Below, piece by piece: positions 36,846 to 48,830 of a stretch of DNA of 64,000 nt; the first letter of the stretch is position 1, and each line of letters begins with the position of its first letter. This DNA comes from Lophius americanus (Eukaryota; Chordata; Actinopteri; Lophiiformes; Lophiidae): the NCBI GenBank assembly GCA_037951165.1, contig JBBDHG010000052.1, positions 1,863,501-1,927,500 on the forward strand. Direction: 5' to 3'. Below the pieces are notes generated by a model that was not told the origin of the DNA, did not search any database, and saw only the letters and a list, made by a program, of their open reading frames with translations. Made by a program: the position numbers and the translations under genes.

Positions 36846-37189
36846 CCCAGATACAACAACACATGATTTATTTCTCTTAACACAATATGTTCTTTCAAAA
36901 TAAAGCAGCTACGGTCACCACAGATTTTTAGTATAGTTTTTAGTCGTCCTTTACTTAGTGGCAAAATCTTTGATTTTGTAATACCAGTATCATTGCTGTT
37001 ATTTAGATACTTTAAAGTAGTGTCGTTTTGAAAGAGTTTGGCTTCTGGTCAAAAAACTCTTGGTCTTATTATCATCATCTCAACATGACATTAAGATTTA
37101 TTCCAGCCTTTAAAAATGGTTTAACTGATGGTTATTTTTGACTATGGCTGGCTTTCACTTTAATCAAACAAACTGACAAATGATCAAAC

Positions 37190-37400
37190 TAATCACAAAT
37201 CCTCTCTTCTTATCCTCGGCACATTTATTTGTTCTCCCAGACGTGCTAAAGAGAAAAATGGGTGAATGCAGCCGTCGGCAGCCGAGGCCCGCCTGTTTAG
37301 TTCACAAGCTTCACAATGACCCGAGCGACGTCGAGGGCAGTTTGAGCTCCGAGCAAATGTAAAAACTTGAAAGAGGATTTTGAAGGAAGTAGCTAGAAGT
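37190..37400. other. candidate conserved non-coding block
   Basis: Complex, relatively GC- and CpG-rich island (about 37260-37345) in AT-rich surroundings, preceded by a polypyrimidine stretch ending TTCTCCCAG. The 3'-acceptor-like context is on the plus strand, opposite to ca10, and the downstream frame has no known motif. Its role is unknown. Confidence 0.2.
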
Positions 37401-37519
37401 AAGAGGAGAGTGTGGAATGAAGGAGTCGGCACTGCTGCAGATAAAATATATCCTAATGGCTGTTTGATTTCACTCATCATTATTTAAGGTATTACTTTGT
37501 GTTTGTAGAGATTTATTTC

Positions 37520-37770
37520 TACCTTATTTAGAACTACACTGTCATTCATTTGCCCTGGATGGATTGTAGTCTTTGTCCAGCACATCCCATAGATGCTAAA
37601 TTGAAGTGGTTGTATTCCTCAAACCATTCATCAATTTTTTTTGCAGTGTGGCAGAGTGCATCATCTTGCTGAAATAGTCCACTGCCATTAAGGAAAAATG
37701 TTTCATGAAGGGGGTTCTTGGTCAGCACACACAATAACACACACAAAGTCTCATTATGTGAAACCATGAT
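37520..37770 (-). pseudogene. Tc1-like transposase remnant
   Basis: The minus-strand frame 37546-37767 reads NPLHETFFLNGSGLFQQDDA, then LCHTAKKIDEWFEEYN. FQQDNAPCHTA and EWFEEH are family hallmarks, and the Asp after QQ (about 37668) is the second catalytic residue of the DDE triad. About 17-20 codons are then missing. In the next frame HLWDVLDK follows (37575-37595). The codon before it, normally GAG for the catalytic Glu, is TAG (37596-37598). Clearly dead. Confidence 0.85.
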
Positions 37771-38540
37771 TCACCAGACTAGACCAGTTTTTTCCACTAC
37801 TTTGTGGGCCAGTTCTGATGCTGACATGACCATTGAAGTCATTTATAGCCATGACACTCTTTCAATTTAGGGGAAAATGAATTACAGAAATAAAGAAAAA
37901 GAAAGAAAAAACTTAAAGAGGTGGATTACTGAGTACTTCGGTTGTGAAGTAGTTCACTGCAGGTGACTACTCGGCGCTCTAGAAGTTGAACTTACTATTG
38001 AACTGCAGAAAAACAAAAGCAGCTTGCTTTACTTAGGGCACACCAGCGTCGATTCAAGGATAGGAATAAAATGCCTTTATTTTGTTGGAGCATGAATATG
38101 TAAAAAAAAAAATCATAGACACAAGAAAAACAGTTTGTGACATATTTGTTTTTTTTTTACTCAAACCTACCCTTTTTCCTGAAGTAAGCCAAACAGTTCT
38201 AGTTCACCTGCAAAGAAATCCTTTCACTGGTATAGGGACTCGAACATCTCTAGATGATGGCCCGAATATCAGCATCACGAGGTTCCATCACAGGTTGTCC
38301 ACTAATCTGAAGGTCAGTTGTTCCCAACACTTCGAAATACATTTCTGATCTTCTGCTATTTTATGAACCATCATGAAGTCTCAGTTCATCTGGATCAGGG
38401 AAGCTTCACCAATTTTCCCATAATTATCCTTTATTAATGTCTTTTCTGTGGTTTAGTGAAGATTTGAAGGACGTCATCCACATATCAATCCTCGTCAGCT
38501 GCAATGACAAATGTGAGTTTGCATCAGACATTCCCTGTGT
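37771..38540. other. intronic stretch, nothing recognised
   Basis: Unique sequence with poly-A runs. The first 100 bases could be further transposon remnant. Confidence 0.35.
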
Positions 38541-38650
38541 TGAACTGGTGACTCATCCAAAGCATACCTCGCCTCTGGCCCAATGTAAGCTGGATAGATT
38601 CCAGGTCCCACGACCATGAACAGGTCAAGCGTTTACAGACAATCAATAAA
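38541..38650 (+). repeat. GATAAGCGG-family dispersed repeat, 3' part
   Basis: Degraded copy with GAACTGGTGACTC, TACCTCGCCTCTGGCCCAAT and TGAACAGGTCAAGCG, then TTTACAGACAATCAATAAAT. It parallels 16211-16365. Confidence 0.6.
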
Positions 38651-39387
38651 TTAATGAATATCTGTCTCACTATGCTCACCATCGTTGCCCAGGAGAACTT
38701 GCCAAACTGTCATGCTAATTCTTGGAATATAATGTTTTGAAGACTTTAGATGGAAATCCAATGTCTTCTTCCTCTAATCTCCTCCCCTTAGTTTACCCCC
38801 AACACGCCACAGCATGTGAATAATAGGCTAGTGCAACGCCCTTACTCTCTATCAAGGCGGAGATATGCTCAGTTGTTCCTTCATCTGTCTTATTCTTGTT
38901 TCTGGGCTGTTTTTGAAATCCATATCCAAGTCTCCACTTGTTTTGTTACTTTAAGGATCAGAGGAACTGAAATAAAAGGATTGTGTTTTGCCAGAATAGC
39001 CTCTTTGAGAAAGTGGTGCAGTTAACTTATCAGGGATCATTTAAATTTTGCTGCTTGTTTGTGGTTTTTCAATTTCAGATCATGCAAACAACCAAAATTA
39101 AGGCCATTGTATTCTGATAATAATGTCATGTGCCGTGTCCAAATATACACTGTCAGGCCATGCTGAGATTTGTTACAGCTTTTAACCAGTCATTTCCAAT
39201 TTGAAAGTACCGCAGGGTTTGTATCAAAAACATCAGATGACAATCAGCCATTGAGTGCATCACTAGACCAAGACTGATGCCACTCTGGGACTTAATTACC
39301 CAGAAGCCAGACCTGTCCATTTGCTTTCAGCAGCAGCAGTTAGCTATAGTGAAGGATGGAGTGAGCAGGCAGAGTTATTTGTGCATT

Positions 39388-39582
39388 TAAACTTTCCTTT
39401 TTAGCAGAACCTAGAACTTTAATTAACATTGCTGCTTTTTGGTCAGGTTTTTATATAGTTATTATTTTTATTTTTTTATTGATGCTTTTATCTGATTTTA
39501 CTTTGTAGCACTTTGAGATTTGATCCAAATGTAAAGTGCATTAAAAATTAAATGTATTATTATTATTATTATTATCATTATA
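39388..39582 (+). mobile_element. LINE 3' end, 5'-truncated (same family as 56497-56880)
   Basis: It starts AAACTTTCCTTTTTAGCAGA and runs through TTAATTAACATTGCTGC, ACTTTGTAGCACTTTGAGAT and GTAAAGTGCATT to a (TTA)n tail. It matches the complemented 3' end of 56497-56700 with only about ten differences by eye over 190 bases. It is 3' untranslated sequence only. Confidence 0.85.
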
Positions 39583-39954
39583 TCAACCAAAGAGAAACAA
39601 TTAGATTAATCAGGGAAAAAAAAACTAAATGCAAAATGGGGAATGTTCAGTGACCATGAAAACGGCCTTAACAAGATGAAAAGGACTCCGACATGAGATA
39701 GAACCACAAAAACCCACATTGAAACTAATGCTAAAGCACTGAAAAGATTTATTTAGCCCAAGTTCATATTAAAGTTCTTTAATATGATGAGTCCTGGACA
39801 CAGTTTTGTCCACTCGCTTTAGTGCCTTCTTTGTAAAGAAATATTGACTATTCTTTAGAGCTGACAATTTGGAGGAAGATTCATACAATTTATTTTGATG
39901 TTGATGTGGTGTAGTTGCCACACAGCAAGAATTTTAGGGTTTAATATCCCGAAC

Positions 39955-40285
39955 TAGGGGCTTGCTCTTCAGAGTTTATATGTTTTCCCTTTGTGTGGAT
40001 TGGTTTTCTGCGAGTACTCTGACTTCCTTCCACAGTCCAACAGCATTAATACTGTGACTGTTGATTATGCATGAAGATAAGATAATCCTTTAGTCGCCCC
40101 CCCAGCAGAAAAATGTAAGAAGCATTGCCAGTATGCTGTGTGATCGTAAATATGAATGGATGTCTGTGTTTATGTGTCAGTCTTGTGATAAACGGCTGTC
40201 TCATCAAGTGTGTACCCCGCCTCATGACCAATGTCAGCGAGCCTGAACAGGATTAGCGGTTACGGATAATGAAAGTTTTCCATCT
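39955..40285 (+). repeat. GATAAGCGG-family dispersed repeat, with internal insertion
   Basis: The left part has CAGAGTTTATATGTTTTCCC and CTTCCTTCCACAGTCCAA. The right part has GTTTATGTGTCAGTCTTGTG, TGTACCCCGCCTCATG and AGGATTAGCGGTTACGGATA. Between them (about 40073-40115) lies AAGATAAGATAATCCTTTAG plus a C-rich phrase. That phrase resembles another fish retroposon tail and looks inserted. Confidence 0.7.
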
Positions 40286-40335
40286 CTGAACTGGCAGTGT
40301 GGTGTTCCTCGGCTCTCGCCAAATGTGTGACAGGT

Positions 40336-40985
40336 GGGTTTACATGGACAGCCTAATTCCGATTAGATTCGGAAAAGAAGTCTAATGGGAAAGAAAATTC
40401 TGCATGTAAACACCCCTTTCCAAATGAAAGGACCTTTCCGAATTAGATTTCATTCCCTTGCAAGGAGGTAGTCAAAATCCTTTAGATAAGCCTTTCCGAT
40501 AACCAGTCGTGGCATGTAAACACTGTTTTGGAAAGCTTTCTGTTTGAGTTGTATCTACGCATGTCCAGCGACGTGATGCTCCGCTAAGTTTTTGTCAGCG
40601 GCGCAACGTATTTTAAATACGGCCACTTCAAAACAGTACCGCTCTGCATCGGAGAGTGATTTATTCATGCTACTTTGAAATAATTTAACATATTTGTACG
40701 GTTAGATGGGCGAACGGTCACTTCCGTGCATACCCTCTTCGTCGCATTCTTCTTCTGGGCGCTTGTTGGCAGTTGGCGCCCAGCCCACCGAAGCATTATC
40801 GCCACCTTATGAACGGAAGTGTGGATCGTCTGCACGTGTATGAGAGTGTTTCTGATTAGATAAACACCGGGTCGGAATAGATCACAAGTCATGTAACAGG
40901 CGACAGACATTGCAATTTGGAAAGGTTTAATTCGGAAAAGGAGAAATGTGTCCCATTTTGGTCCATTTGGTCAGCAGGTGTAAAT
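40336..40985. mobile_element. candidate non-autonomous DNA element(s) with TTTACATG ends
   Basis: Recurrent TTTACATG/CATGTAAAC words occur at 40340, 40400 and 40515, and a degenerate form ends near 40985. ATTCCGATTAGATTCGG-type phrases are next to the ends. Its inner part has CATTCTTCTTCTGGGCGC and TTGGCAGTTGGCGCCCAGC. It may be one element of about 640 bp or two adjacent ones (40340-40530 and the rest). A related unit is at 52245-52430. No transposase. Confidence 0.5.
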
Positions 40986-41871
40986 GGGTTGTAATCTCCA
41001 TGCCAACGATGTGCTGATAGGCTCTTACTGGGTCACTGAAACAACATCAAAAAGCAACAGAGTGCTCACTCAGATTGGTGTGGGTGTTGGGTAAACAAAA
41101 GATGCATCTTCTCTCATTAAGCAGTAGTGTTTGACAGTATGTGAAATAATTTTTCATGTACTTTGATTCGTGAGATCTTGATATATTTGTTTACCAAAGC
41201 ATTCTATGGAGGGTATTTATTTGAATTTATGTAAAAATTGAAATGGCATTTTATTTTATTTTAGTATTTTTGTTGTTGTTTTGAAGAAAAAGACATTTTG
41301 CTGTGAAGATATCAGTATTATAGCTTGTAGCTTGACCGACTATTATAAATGGACCTTTGACTCGTTGAAAATTTTTTTTGAGGACCGTTAAGATTTATAT
41401 TTGAGTATCCCTGGTCTTGAAACGGATTACCACATTTTCAAAAATACTATGCAAGCTGAATGTACTGCAGTTTGTTTTCAGGTTACATTTCAAGAATAGT
41501 TGATTTTAAACTATCCATGAAATGGTTGGGATTTAGGGCAACCTCTTGGAACAAATGCCTTATTATATTCATAATTATGTTTTTATTGATTTATAACTAA
41601 TAATTTCACGTGTTTATGTTAGTTTAGAATGAGTCACTAGTTCCCTGATTATTCTTCCGTACACTGCATTCACACTTAACGAGACGTGCAATTTTGCATC
41701 GCTTTACTTACTCTCTTGAAAATGACGCAGATTTTACCACTCTCTAATTTGTGACTAGTTGATGCCTTTCATAGACTTTCATGTAATCTACGTATACATG
41801 TAAAAAATCTCATTCCAGTGGGTGAACATAGAATAAGACATGGTTACATTTCCGGGCCAGGAACATCCAAC
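40986..41871. other. intronic stretch, nothing recognised
   Basis: AT-rich unique sequence. No supported feature. Confidence 0.4.
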
Positions 41872-42055
41872 AAGACGTGCAGTTCTGGAGAAGCTTTGAC
41901 CCAGTCGTCTAGCCTTCAAATTTTGACCCTTTAGAGTCACCTAAATCCTCATACCTACCAATTTTTCCTGATTTCAACAACAGATTTAGGACAAAATGTT
42001 CATTGTTGTATATAATATATCCCAGCCACTGGCAGGTGCATGGTTTCAAAAATTA
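41872..42055 (-). mobile_element. Tc1-like transposon, 5' half, minus strand
   Basis: On the plus strand it reads GTTCTGGAGAAGCTTTGACC, CAGTCGTCTAGCC, CCTTTAGAGTCACCTAAATC and CAATTTTTCCTGATTTC, then AGGACAAAATGTTCATTG, AATATATCCCAGCCACTGG and CAGGTGCATG. This is the reverse complement of the 5' region and transposase start of the family at 43374-44052. Confidence 0.7.
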
Positions 42056-42589
42056 AGGCTGTTCATTGCAAATGTGCCTTATTCCACAGAACGATCGCTC
42101 AAAATTGCTGTTGTCATGTGAAACTTCCACATAGTGTTTGAAAATGAGCAGCTGCAGCAGTTTAATATCTCTCACATGCATACTGAAAACTTATTCATTC
42201 ACGTTATATATGTGATACTCATACGGATCCACGCCCCAGGTCCTCCGGTCCCACAAAAATGTTGTGATTTTATAAATGGTTCTGTTGTTGGGAGCTGAAA
42301 CACTTGCCCACTTTGTGACCCGCATCGAAAAAATTATAACTGCGCTCTGTCAAATTGCTCAACGCCTCACAATAGCAAATTCCAACAATTAGACAGTGTG
42401 AAGTGGTTTTGCGCTAAAGCTTCATTAACAGGATGGATACATTAACACAAGACTCTCTCCAGACGCCGCATATTTGCGATTTAAATTCTTGTTAAATAAA
42501 GAGGTAAAATGTTATACAGAAGCTTTTACGCCTTGGTATGTCATGATCGGTAATTCAAGAGCTTAATCTATGCTCTATAAAATCCATAA

Positions 42590-43015
42590 TGGAATATGAT
42601 TTGTGCTACCCTAAGTGCATACAATACACGAAGAAGATCTGAGCCACTTTTACCAGACATAAAACCGCCTTAGCTGGCTCCTTTCAATGTGAGGGTGCAG
42701 CTCTAATCCGATCTCCTCACCTTATCGCTCAGGCTGCGCCCAGACACCCTATGAAGGAAGCTAATTTCGATCGCTTGTATCTGCAGTCTCAGTCCGTCCA
42801 TCACTACCCAGATCTCATGACTGAGTCATAGCTGGAAAGTACATTCTCTGCAAAAAAAAAAAAAAAAAAGAGCTTGCTGGTAAGGCCCAGCTCTTTCTTC
42901 ATCTGCGACTTCACCAAAAACATACAGAGCCCACATTACTGCTGCTCCACCGTATCATGCTCCATGATCCCATGGCTTCTGAATGAGACCCCAGACATTT
43001 AAACTCCTTCGCTTA
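42590..43015 (-). pseudogene. RTE/Rex3-type LINE reverse transcriptase C-terminal fragment
   Basis: A minus-strand frame over about 42710-42800 reads IQAIEISFLHRVSGRSL, then SDKVRRSD and a stop. RTE-type elements have IQAAEMSFLRRVAGLSL then RDRVRSSDIRE there. Shifted-frame HIERSQLR follows (about 42675-42700), and EFKCLGS (YLGS block) precedes (about 43005). An 18-base A run (42852-42869; T on the sense strand) interrupts the coding region. Badly decayed. Confidence 0.8.
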
Positions 43016-43373
43016 AAGTGCTCATTCGTCACTGTAGTTCTTCGCTCACAAAAACAACTTTTAATAAAACCAAGTTTCCTTCCACACTTGTTAAAAGTTT
43101 AGAAAATGAAACCACTCCCACAACTTTTTTTTTTGTCTCAGGAAAGACCAGACATCATTTGTATAAATGATTTCTGCCCACTGTGATGAAATTGATTAGT
43201 GGAGAAGTGAAGAGCCCCTCTCTACATCGCTGATTAAAATGTGCCTCTTCAAGTGGAGAAAAATAGGCAGATGAAAAATCAGTGAGGGAATATTCTTGTC
43301 ATCTAAGAGCTTCCTCTGTGGATCACAAGGACAACTTATTAAAAGACTTAGATATAGTGAAAGTTTTGCATAC

Positions 43374-44052
43374 ACACATTTATATATCAGCCAGGACATT
43401 CTAATAACTGACAGGTGGATTGAGTAACACTGATTATGTTGATTAAACGCAGCAAGTGGATAATTTGTCCTGAAGTTGATGTTTTGGAAAAAGGAAACAT
43501 GGACGAGCACAAAGATCTAAGTGACTCTGACAAGGCACAAATTATGATGGCTTGCAGTTAGATCAGAGCATCTCCAGAACTGTAGGTCTTGTTGTGTCAC
43601 TAGTCTACAATGGTTAGTATGTACTATTATGGTCTAAGGACGTACAACCAGTGAACAAGTAACAGGGTCATAGGCACCGAAGGCTCAGGGAAAGAAGGCT
43701 TGTTCATGTTGTCTGATCCCACAAAATAACAACAGCAATAGCTGAAAACGTTATGAAATCAAGGTATCAGAACCCACAGTGACATCGCAGGTTGCTTTGT
43801 ATGGGGCTGCGTAGCAGGAGACCGGTCAAATTGCCCATATTGATGCCGCTCCACTGCAGAGAAGCAGCTACAAGAAGCACAACAGCATGAGCTATGAGCT
43901 ATTATATATATAATATATATTATATTATATAAGCTTTATTTGTGGGGGCCATGCCTCGATGGGTCACAGGTGGACGGCTGTTGAGGCAGCATAAAGAAAG
44001 CCTACATAAAATTTGACAGGTGGTTATAGAGTTATGGCTGATGTGTGCCCAA
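43374..44052 (+). mobile_element. Tc1-like transposon, internally deleted, both ends present
   Basis: The left end is ATATATCAGCCAGGACATTC, then AATAACTGACAGGTGG. The right end is TTTGACAGGTGGTTATAGAG, then TTATGGCTGATGTGTG, its degenerate inverted partner (ATCAGCCATAAC). The transposase start codon is at 43499: MDEHKDLSDSDKAQIMM, then a TAG at 43559. Shifted pieces give LDQSIS, SKDVQPVNK, QGH and LCMGLRSRRPVK (N-terminal helix-turn-helix region). The catalytic domain is deleted and an AT-rich palindromic stretch (43902-43935) occupies the junction. Best preserved of about seven related copies in this window. Confidence 0.85.
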
Positions 44053-44279
44053 GAACATAACACATTCTGTGGTTTAAGTCCAAAGTACTGCACAAAGCAG
44101 CCAGAGGTGCCAGAACATCCTCACACACACCTCCTTAAACCGATGCATTAACATACACTTTTGTCTATCTACACAAACACGCAGAAGAGAGCAGATGGCC
44201 AGCCTCTTACATAAATTTCCACTTTGTAACACCTGCTTTGGTTTTCTGTTTTCTCTGCCTTTATGATTCAAACTGCAGT

Positions 44280-44900
44280 GAGTTTATCTTTGCCTAGAAT
44301 TGAGCAAATTGTCTCTCTAAAAGCCTCTGAGCTGTAGTAATGCAGCGGTGGGCGAGGAAGCATCGGTGAGCGGCCTGCCACCACTTTTTGGCTGTAAAAT
44401 GAAACAAACACAAAACCAAATGAATCTCATCTTAATGGCTTGGCAGGCATTTTTGAATACAAATCAACAGCAATCACAAGAGCAGCGGCAGGACGCGATT
44501 TTTATCAGCATGTTGTTGAGAACGCAGGTCTGCAATTTCACTCCTGTTAGATAAAACAACAAAGCTAAGCAAGAGGTCCACAGTTGCCTTAGATCTCTGC
44601 ACAGCATGCTGGTTAATGGGTTTATTTATCATAATTTCTGGTGTTTTGCCAGAGGCAGATACAAGGGACAATATGTAGGGGCATCACCTGAAGCAAGGGG
44701 AGCCTCATCTCCATTGATTATTCGTCCTCTCTCCTGCTGTCTCCCTCTTCCTCTCAAGAGAAGTGCTGCTAGCCCAAACTGAATTGATTAGATAACACTC
44801 CTCTAATTTCCAGCATGATCACTCTGGATTGCCAATAGTCCCACTCTGTCTGGGTCATTTTTCTTATGCAACAGTGAGGAGCTGCTTCCCGGACAGTTGC
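44280..44900. other. candidate conserved non-coding block
   Basis: About 600 bases of complex, repeat-free sequence with balanced composition and homeodomain-type ATTGATTA/TGATTAGATAA words (44715-44800). No coherent reading frame or splice context. Of all repeat-free stretches this looks most like a conserved enhancer cluster, but that is judged by appearance only. Confidence 0.25.
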
Positions 44901-46779
44901 GGCTGGATCGATGCATGGGGTCAGTATTGGAGTTTTATTAAAAGTGGCTCCTGGGCCGGTTAGCTACATCTCTGTATGACAGTACGGATGTGATGCAGTG
45001 GGTTGAATATAAGTTTATTGTGTCACTGATCAATACTGCTGCTATTTGTTTGCACCAGCCATTCCCAAACCTAAGAATATGAGAATTTAGGCCTACTGCG
45101 GCCCACCCAAACCGGTAATCACAACCCAATATCAATAGCCAAGACTAAGGTATATATATATATGTATAAATAATTTTTTTAACCCTTCCTTAGGGCTGAA
45201 ACATTATATAAAATAATCTGCTGGGAAAGGTCATAGAATCCTCCAACATAGATGTAATTTAAAGTTAGGCATGACAGTAAGAGGCTGCATTGGACTAATA
45301 CATAATTCCTAAGATATCAGGCTGCTGTGACTGCTGACAAAATAGTCCAGATACAACTTCCTTACTATTTGTTCCATTTTCCCTTGGGACTCAGTCCAAA
45401 TGGGATGCATGTCTCATGTCAGCATACATGGAGTCTGCCTTGGGGTCCCTTTCTCATTGGCAATGCTTGGTATGTGAGTAAAAGAAGCGTAATCTTAATC
45501 AGATGCTCGACCGACCTGACCTGACTCCTTTCTTTGCAAAGGAGCAGCTGTACTTTAAGTTATTTCTGTGTCTCTGAGCCCCTTCCTCCCAATACGGGCT
45601 GACACAGTCGCTACAAAACTCACTTGAGTTGCTAGGAAATTGTAAACACTACCCAAAGCTCATGACTATAGTCGAGGTCGATAGAAAATTTCCTGTAGCC
45701 TGAGCTACCTCTGAATTGCCACTGCCTGCATCACTACTATTATTGTACTGATTGGTCTCTCAAGCTCCTCCTTCTCAAGATCCCATGAACTCCTCATCTC
45801 TTTGTCTTTGAGTACAATGACTCAAGACTTTAACAATGTTTATAGTTTAATATGAGTTGGAACTCACTCTACCTCTACTCCTTGATGAATTAAGTTTAAG
45901 TAAGAGCTAATTACTTGTGACCTTGAAATTTTACTAAGTGGTAGACTAGAGTCTTTGAATAAGGATCTTATTGTTGCTTTAGGGTAATCTTCATCGTCAT
46001 CTTCATCATCATCAGCAGAGTGTGCCAGCAGGGATTTTTAGGTGTTAAAGAACATTTAAAAGCAAAAGTGGGAACTAGGCTAGAACTCCTTAGTTAAGAA
46101 ATTAAAATTGTAAACCATTTCAAGGACAAGAATGGACTTTTACTCCAAAGTTAGTCAAAAATCTCTTATGTCAACTTCCTCCCGAACCGTTATTTATATA
46201 CAACTAAACAGCACATATTTCACCAGTGTGGTACTTCATTCATTCGAAACCTTTGGAAGAAAGCAGCCAGTGCTTTGTTTGTCACCAAAATGTAAATGGG
46301 AAAGCACTTTACTAATCAATGTAATGGACATCAGGTTGCTCTATTGTGTAGGTAATGGGATGACTTTAAGTGGTGCGAAACGAAAGTTAGTGTTGCTAAA
46401 GATGAACTACATCAATTACAGCCTGAAATAAACAAATTCTTATCAGGACCCTGAATATCTGCTGTTTCTTCTTAAAAACTTGAAGGGATATCGGAGGATA
46501 GTGTCTTAAAAGAAAATAAGTTGGACACATTCTGGCATTTTTGGTACTAAGAAAGAGACCTTTGCTACTCGCTGTATGTAGCTAATAAATGACAAGACAC
46601 AGAAGCAGAAAGACAAAGTGTGGACCTGAAAAAAGTATTGAACAAAGAGGATGCAGCATTTTGGACTGAAATCAACCACAATGAATAAGTGGTTGCAAGA
46701 AAAAAACAAAAAAACAAAATAATTTATGATTAAATACTGGCAGCAGGTTGCGAGAATTTCACCCTAAGAAAAACAATGT
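44901..46779. other. intronic stretch, nothing recognised
   Basis: Unique sequence with a short (TA)n at about 45151-45164. The 46132-46431 open frame has no known motif. Confidence 0.4.
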
Positions 46780-46858
46780 AATTGTAACATGTAAAACTTT
46801 GGCAACCACAGCTGTGAGTATTTTACGGTAAATGATACAATATTTTTACAGTGTGAAC
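46780..46858. repeat. TTTTACNGTAAA-family element fragment, copy 1
   Basis: It reads TGTAAAACTTTGGCAACCAC, GAGTATTTTACGGTAAATGA and TTTTTACAGTGTG. It aligns with 60350-60460. This is a palindrome-rich repeat common in fish, probably a DNA-transposon derivative. Confidence 0.5.
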
Positions 46859-47459
46859 TGCAGAAGGTAAAGGAAAACAAGAGCATCATGAAGGTATCCA
46901 AACATTGCCTCGCAGAAACAAGCAGCATATGAGCTATTATAGAAGGTTCTGCTAGATCTGCAACATACAGCAGGAGAATTGTGTGCATTCTAAGCCTAGA
47001 CAGATGTAAAGGATAGGAACCACTGGGAAATGTTCACTGATGTTGTACCCGTACAGTAAATTCATGCATTCTCTCTTCTGCCATATGTCCTCATTAGACA
47101 TGCTATGGCACATGTGAATCTGTACATGGGTTGGGCTTGTACATTCATATACAGGCATGGCCTTATATTCAGGAACAACACAGATGCACCAGGAGCAGAG
47201 AATCATTTTAACCTTGCAGTGTTCACTTAATGGGGCTTCTTGGGGTAATGACCAGAAAGGGACATGTTCTGGAGATGTATACTAGATGTCAGAGGCCAGA
47301 CTGCACTGATACAATGCGTTTGACAGGAAGTGTTGTAGGCGGCCTCCCTGCAAAGAGTTATTATTACTGGACTGTCCACATTTATAAAACATCTGCCAAC
47401 AGGGATGTCTTTTCAGCGTATCATGGTCTTAATAGACAGGGGGAGGGAGAGTGTGGTTG

Positions 47460-47491
47460 TTTGTGTGTGTGTGTGTGTGGGTGGGGGGGGG
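47460..47491 (+). repeat. (GT)n then G-run
   Basis: About nine GT units followed by GGGTGGGGGGGGG. Simple repeat. Confidence 0.85.
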
Positions 47492-48544
47492 CTTTAGCGC
47501 ATTCCTGACATTATTAATAAATTCGGAGGGAACTTGTTTGCTTTGATGTGATGCATTACAAGAGTAAATCCTTATTTCCTCAACCAGGAGACTCCTTCGA
47601 AGCATTCACTAAAAAATCAAAGCGCAAAAGAGATAATCTGAAGAATCCAGAAATGAATGAGAAATCAAAGCCAGCACCAGGGATAAAAGTGTTGTTTTAC
47701 ATCGTAACCGAGTTTAGCATTTGTTTGACATGGAACACACCTGATATCAGGTTGATTTCTGTATGATTGCATCTTGCATAGATGGTGAATGAATCTGAAA
47801 TCCTATAAGTTGTGTCAATCATTCTCATAGAAATATATTTTATGTAAATATTATCAACTTTCATACTGAAAAATGTTTTATAGAGTGTTCATGAATTTCT
47901 TTTATGAATGAAAACTATTTAATTTATTTAATATCTTACAAAGAGTTTATACGTGATCTGAATTGAATTCATATTTCATTTAAACACGATACTCATCTCC
48001 ATTTTATTCTCTGAGAAGAATCAGGGGGACAAACTGAGTGCATGAGTGAATGAGGCTGACCATGAGCTCTCTCCTCTTATCCACTTTAGTCTTGATGAAA
48101 ACCAGACTGTGCCCTCCCACATTGTGACATGGTTGCTGATGCTAGTCGACTACATCCATTTGTCTTCTCCCTCTAGAGCAGAACACAACACCTTCACTCA
48201 GCTCAAACGGATGCTGGCTGAATTTCCATCAGGTGGTGTTCCTCTATTGGTTTGAGGCCTCATATGGTCCTAATGTCTGAGATGGGAATTGAATGAAGTC
48301 AAATAAGGTGGAGGTGATAAAGATATAGTGACCATGATGTTACCTAGCTGACCTTATGATAGAATGATATGATGATAAATAACTGGCTGACCTTTCACTG
48401 GGGAGCCACACCCTGCGGCTGCCTGCTGTGAGCCGCGCTGAATAGTTAAAGTCATTCATCTTTGTATCCGAGTTTAGACTGAGCATCAGAATGGAATAAA
48501 ATCTCACCAAAAGTCGTATTACATCAATTTTCATTTGGTTAGCA

Positions 48545-48830
48545 GTCTGCATTGGTTAGTACCTACCAAAGTAGTATCAGGAAGGACAACTGTCGAGTGG
48601 GCACCAGTTCACTGTCGTTGAAGCGCATTGGGAGCTAAGGCTAGATTGTGTTGTCTGATCCATCTGAAGGACTCCTGTGGCACGTATTACTAAGAAATAT
48701 TAGCACTGGTTCTAAAAAAAAAAGAGGTGTCAGAACACAAAGTGACATCACAGAGCTGTTTGGGCGGCAAAAGGGGACTAAAGCCAGAAAGAGGCAGTTA
48801 TACAAATAAAAAGATGTTAACTGCCATCAA
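48545..48830 (+). mobile_element. Tc1-like transposon remnant (same family as 43374)
   Basis: It contains TGGTTAGTACCTACCAAAGT, AGGAAGGACAACTGTCGAG and GAGCTAAGGCTAGA. Further on are GTCTGATCC, GGTTCTAAAAAAAAAAGAG with GTGTCAGAACACA, and GGCAAAAGGGGAC leading to a degraded end. The order follows the transposase N-terminal region and then the 3' end, with the catalytic part lost. Confidence 0.65.
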
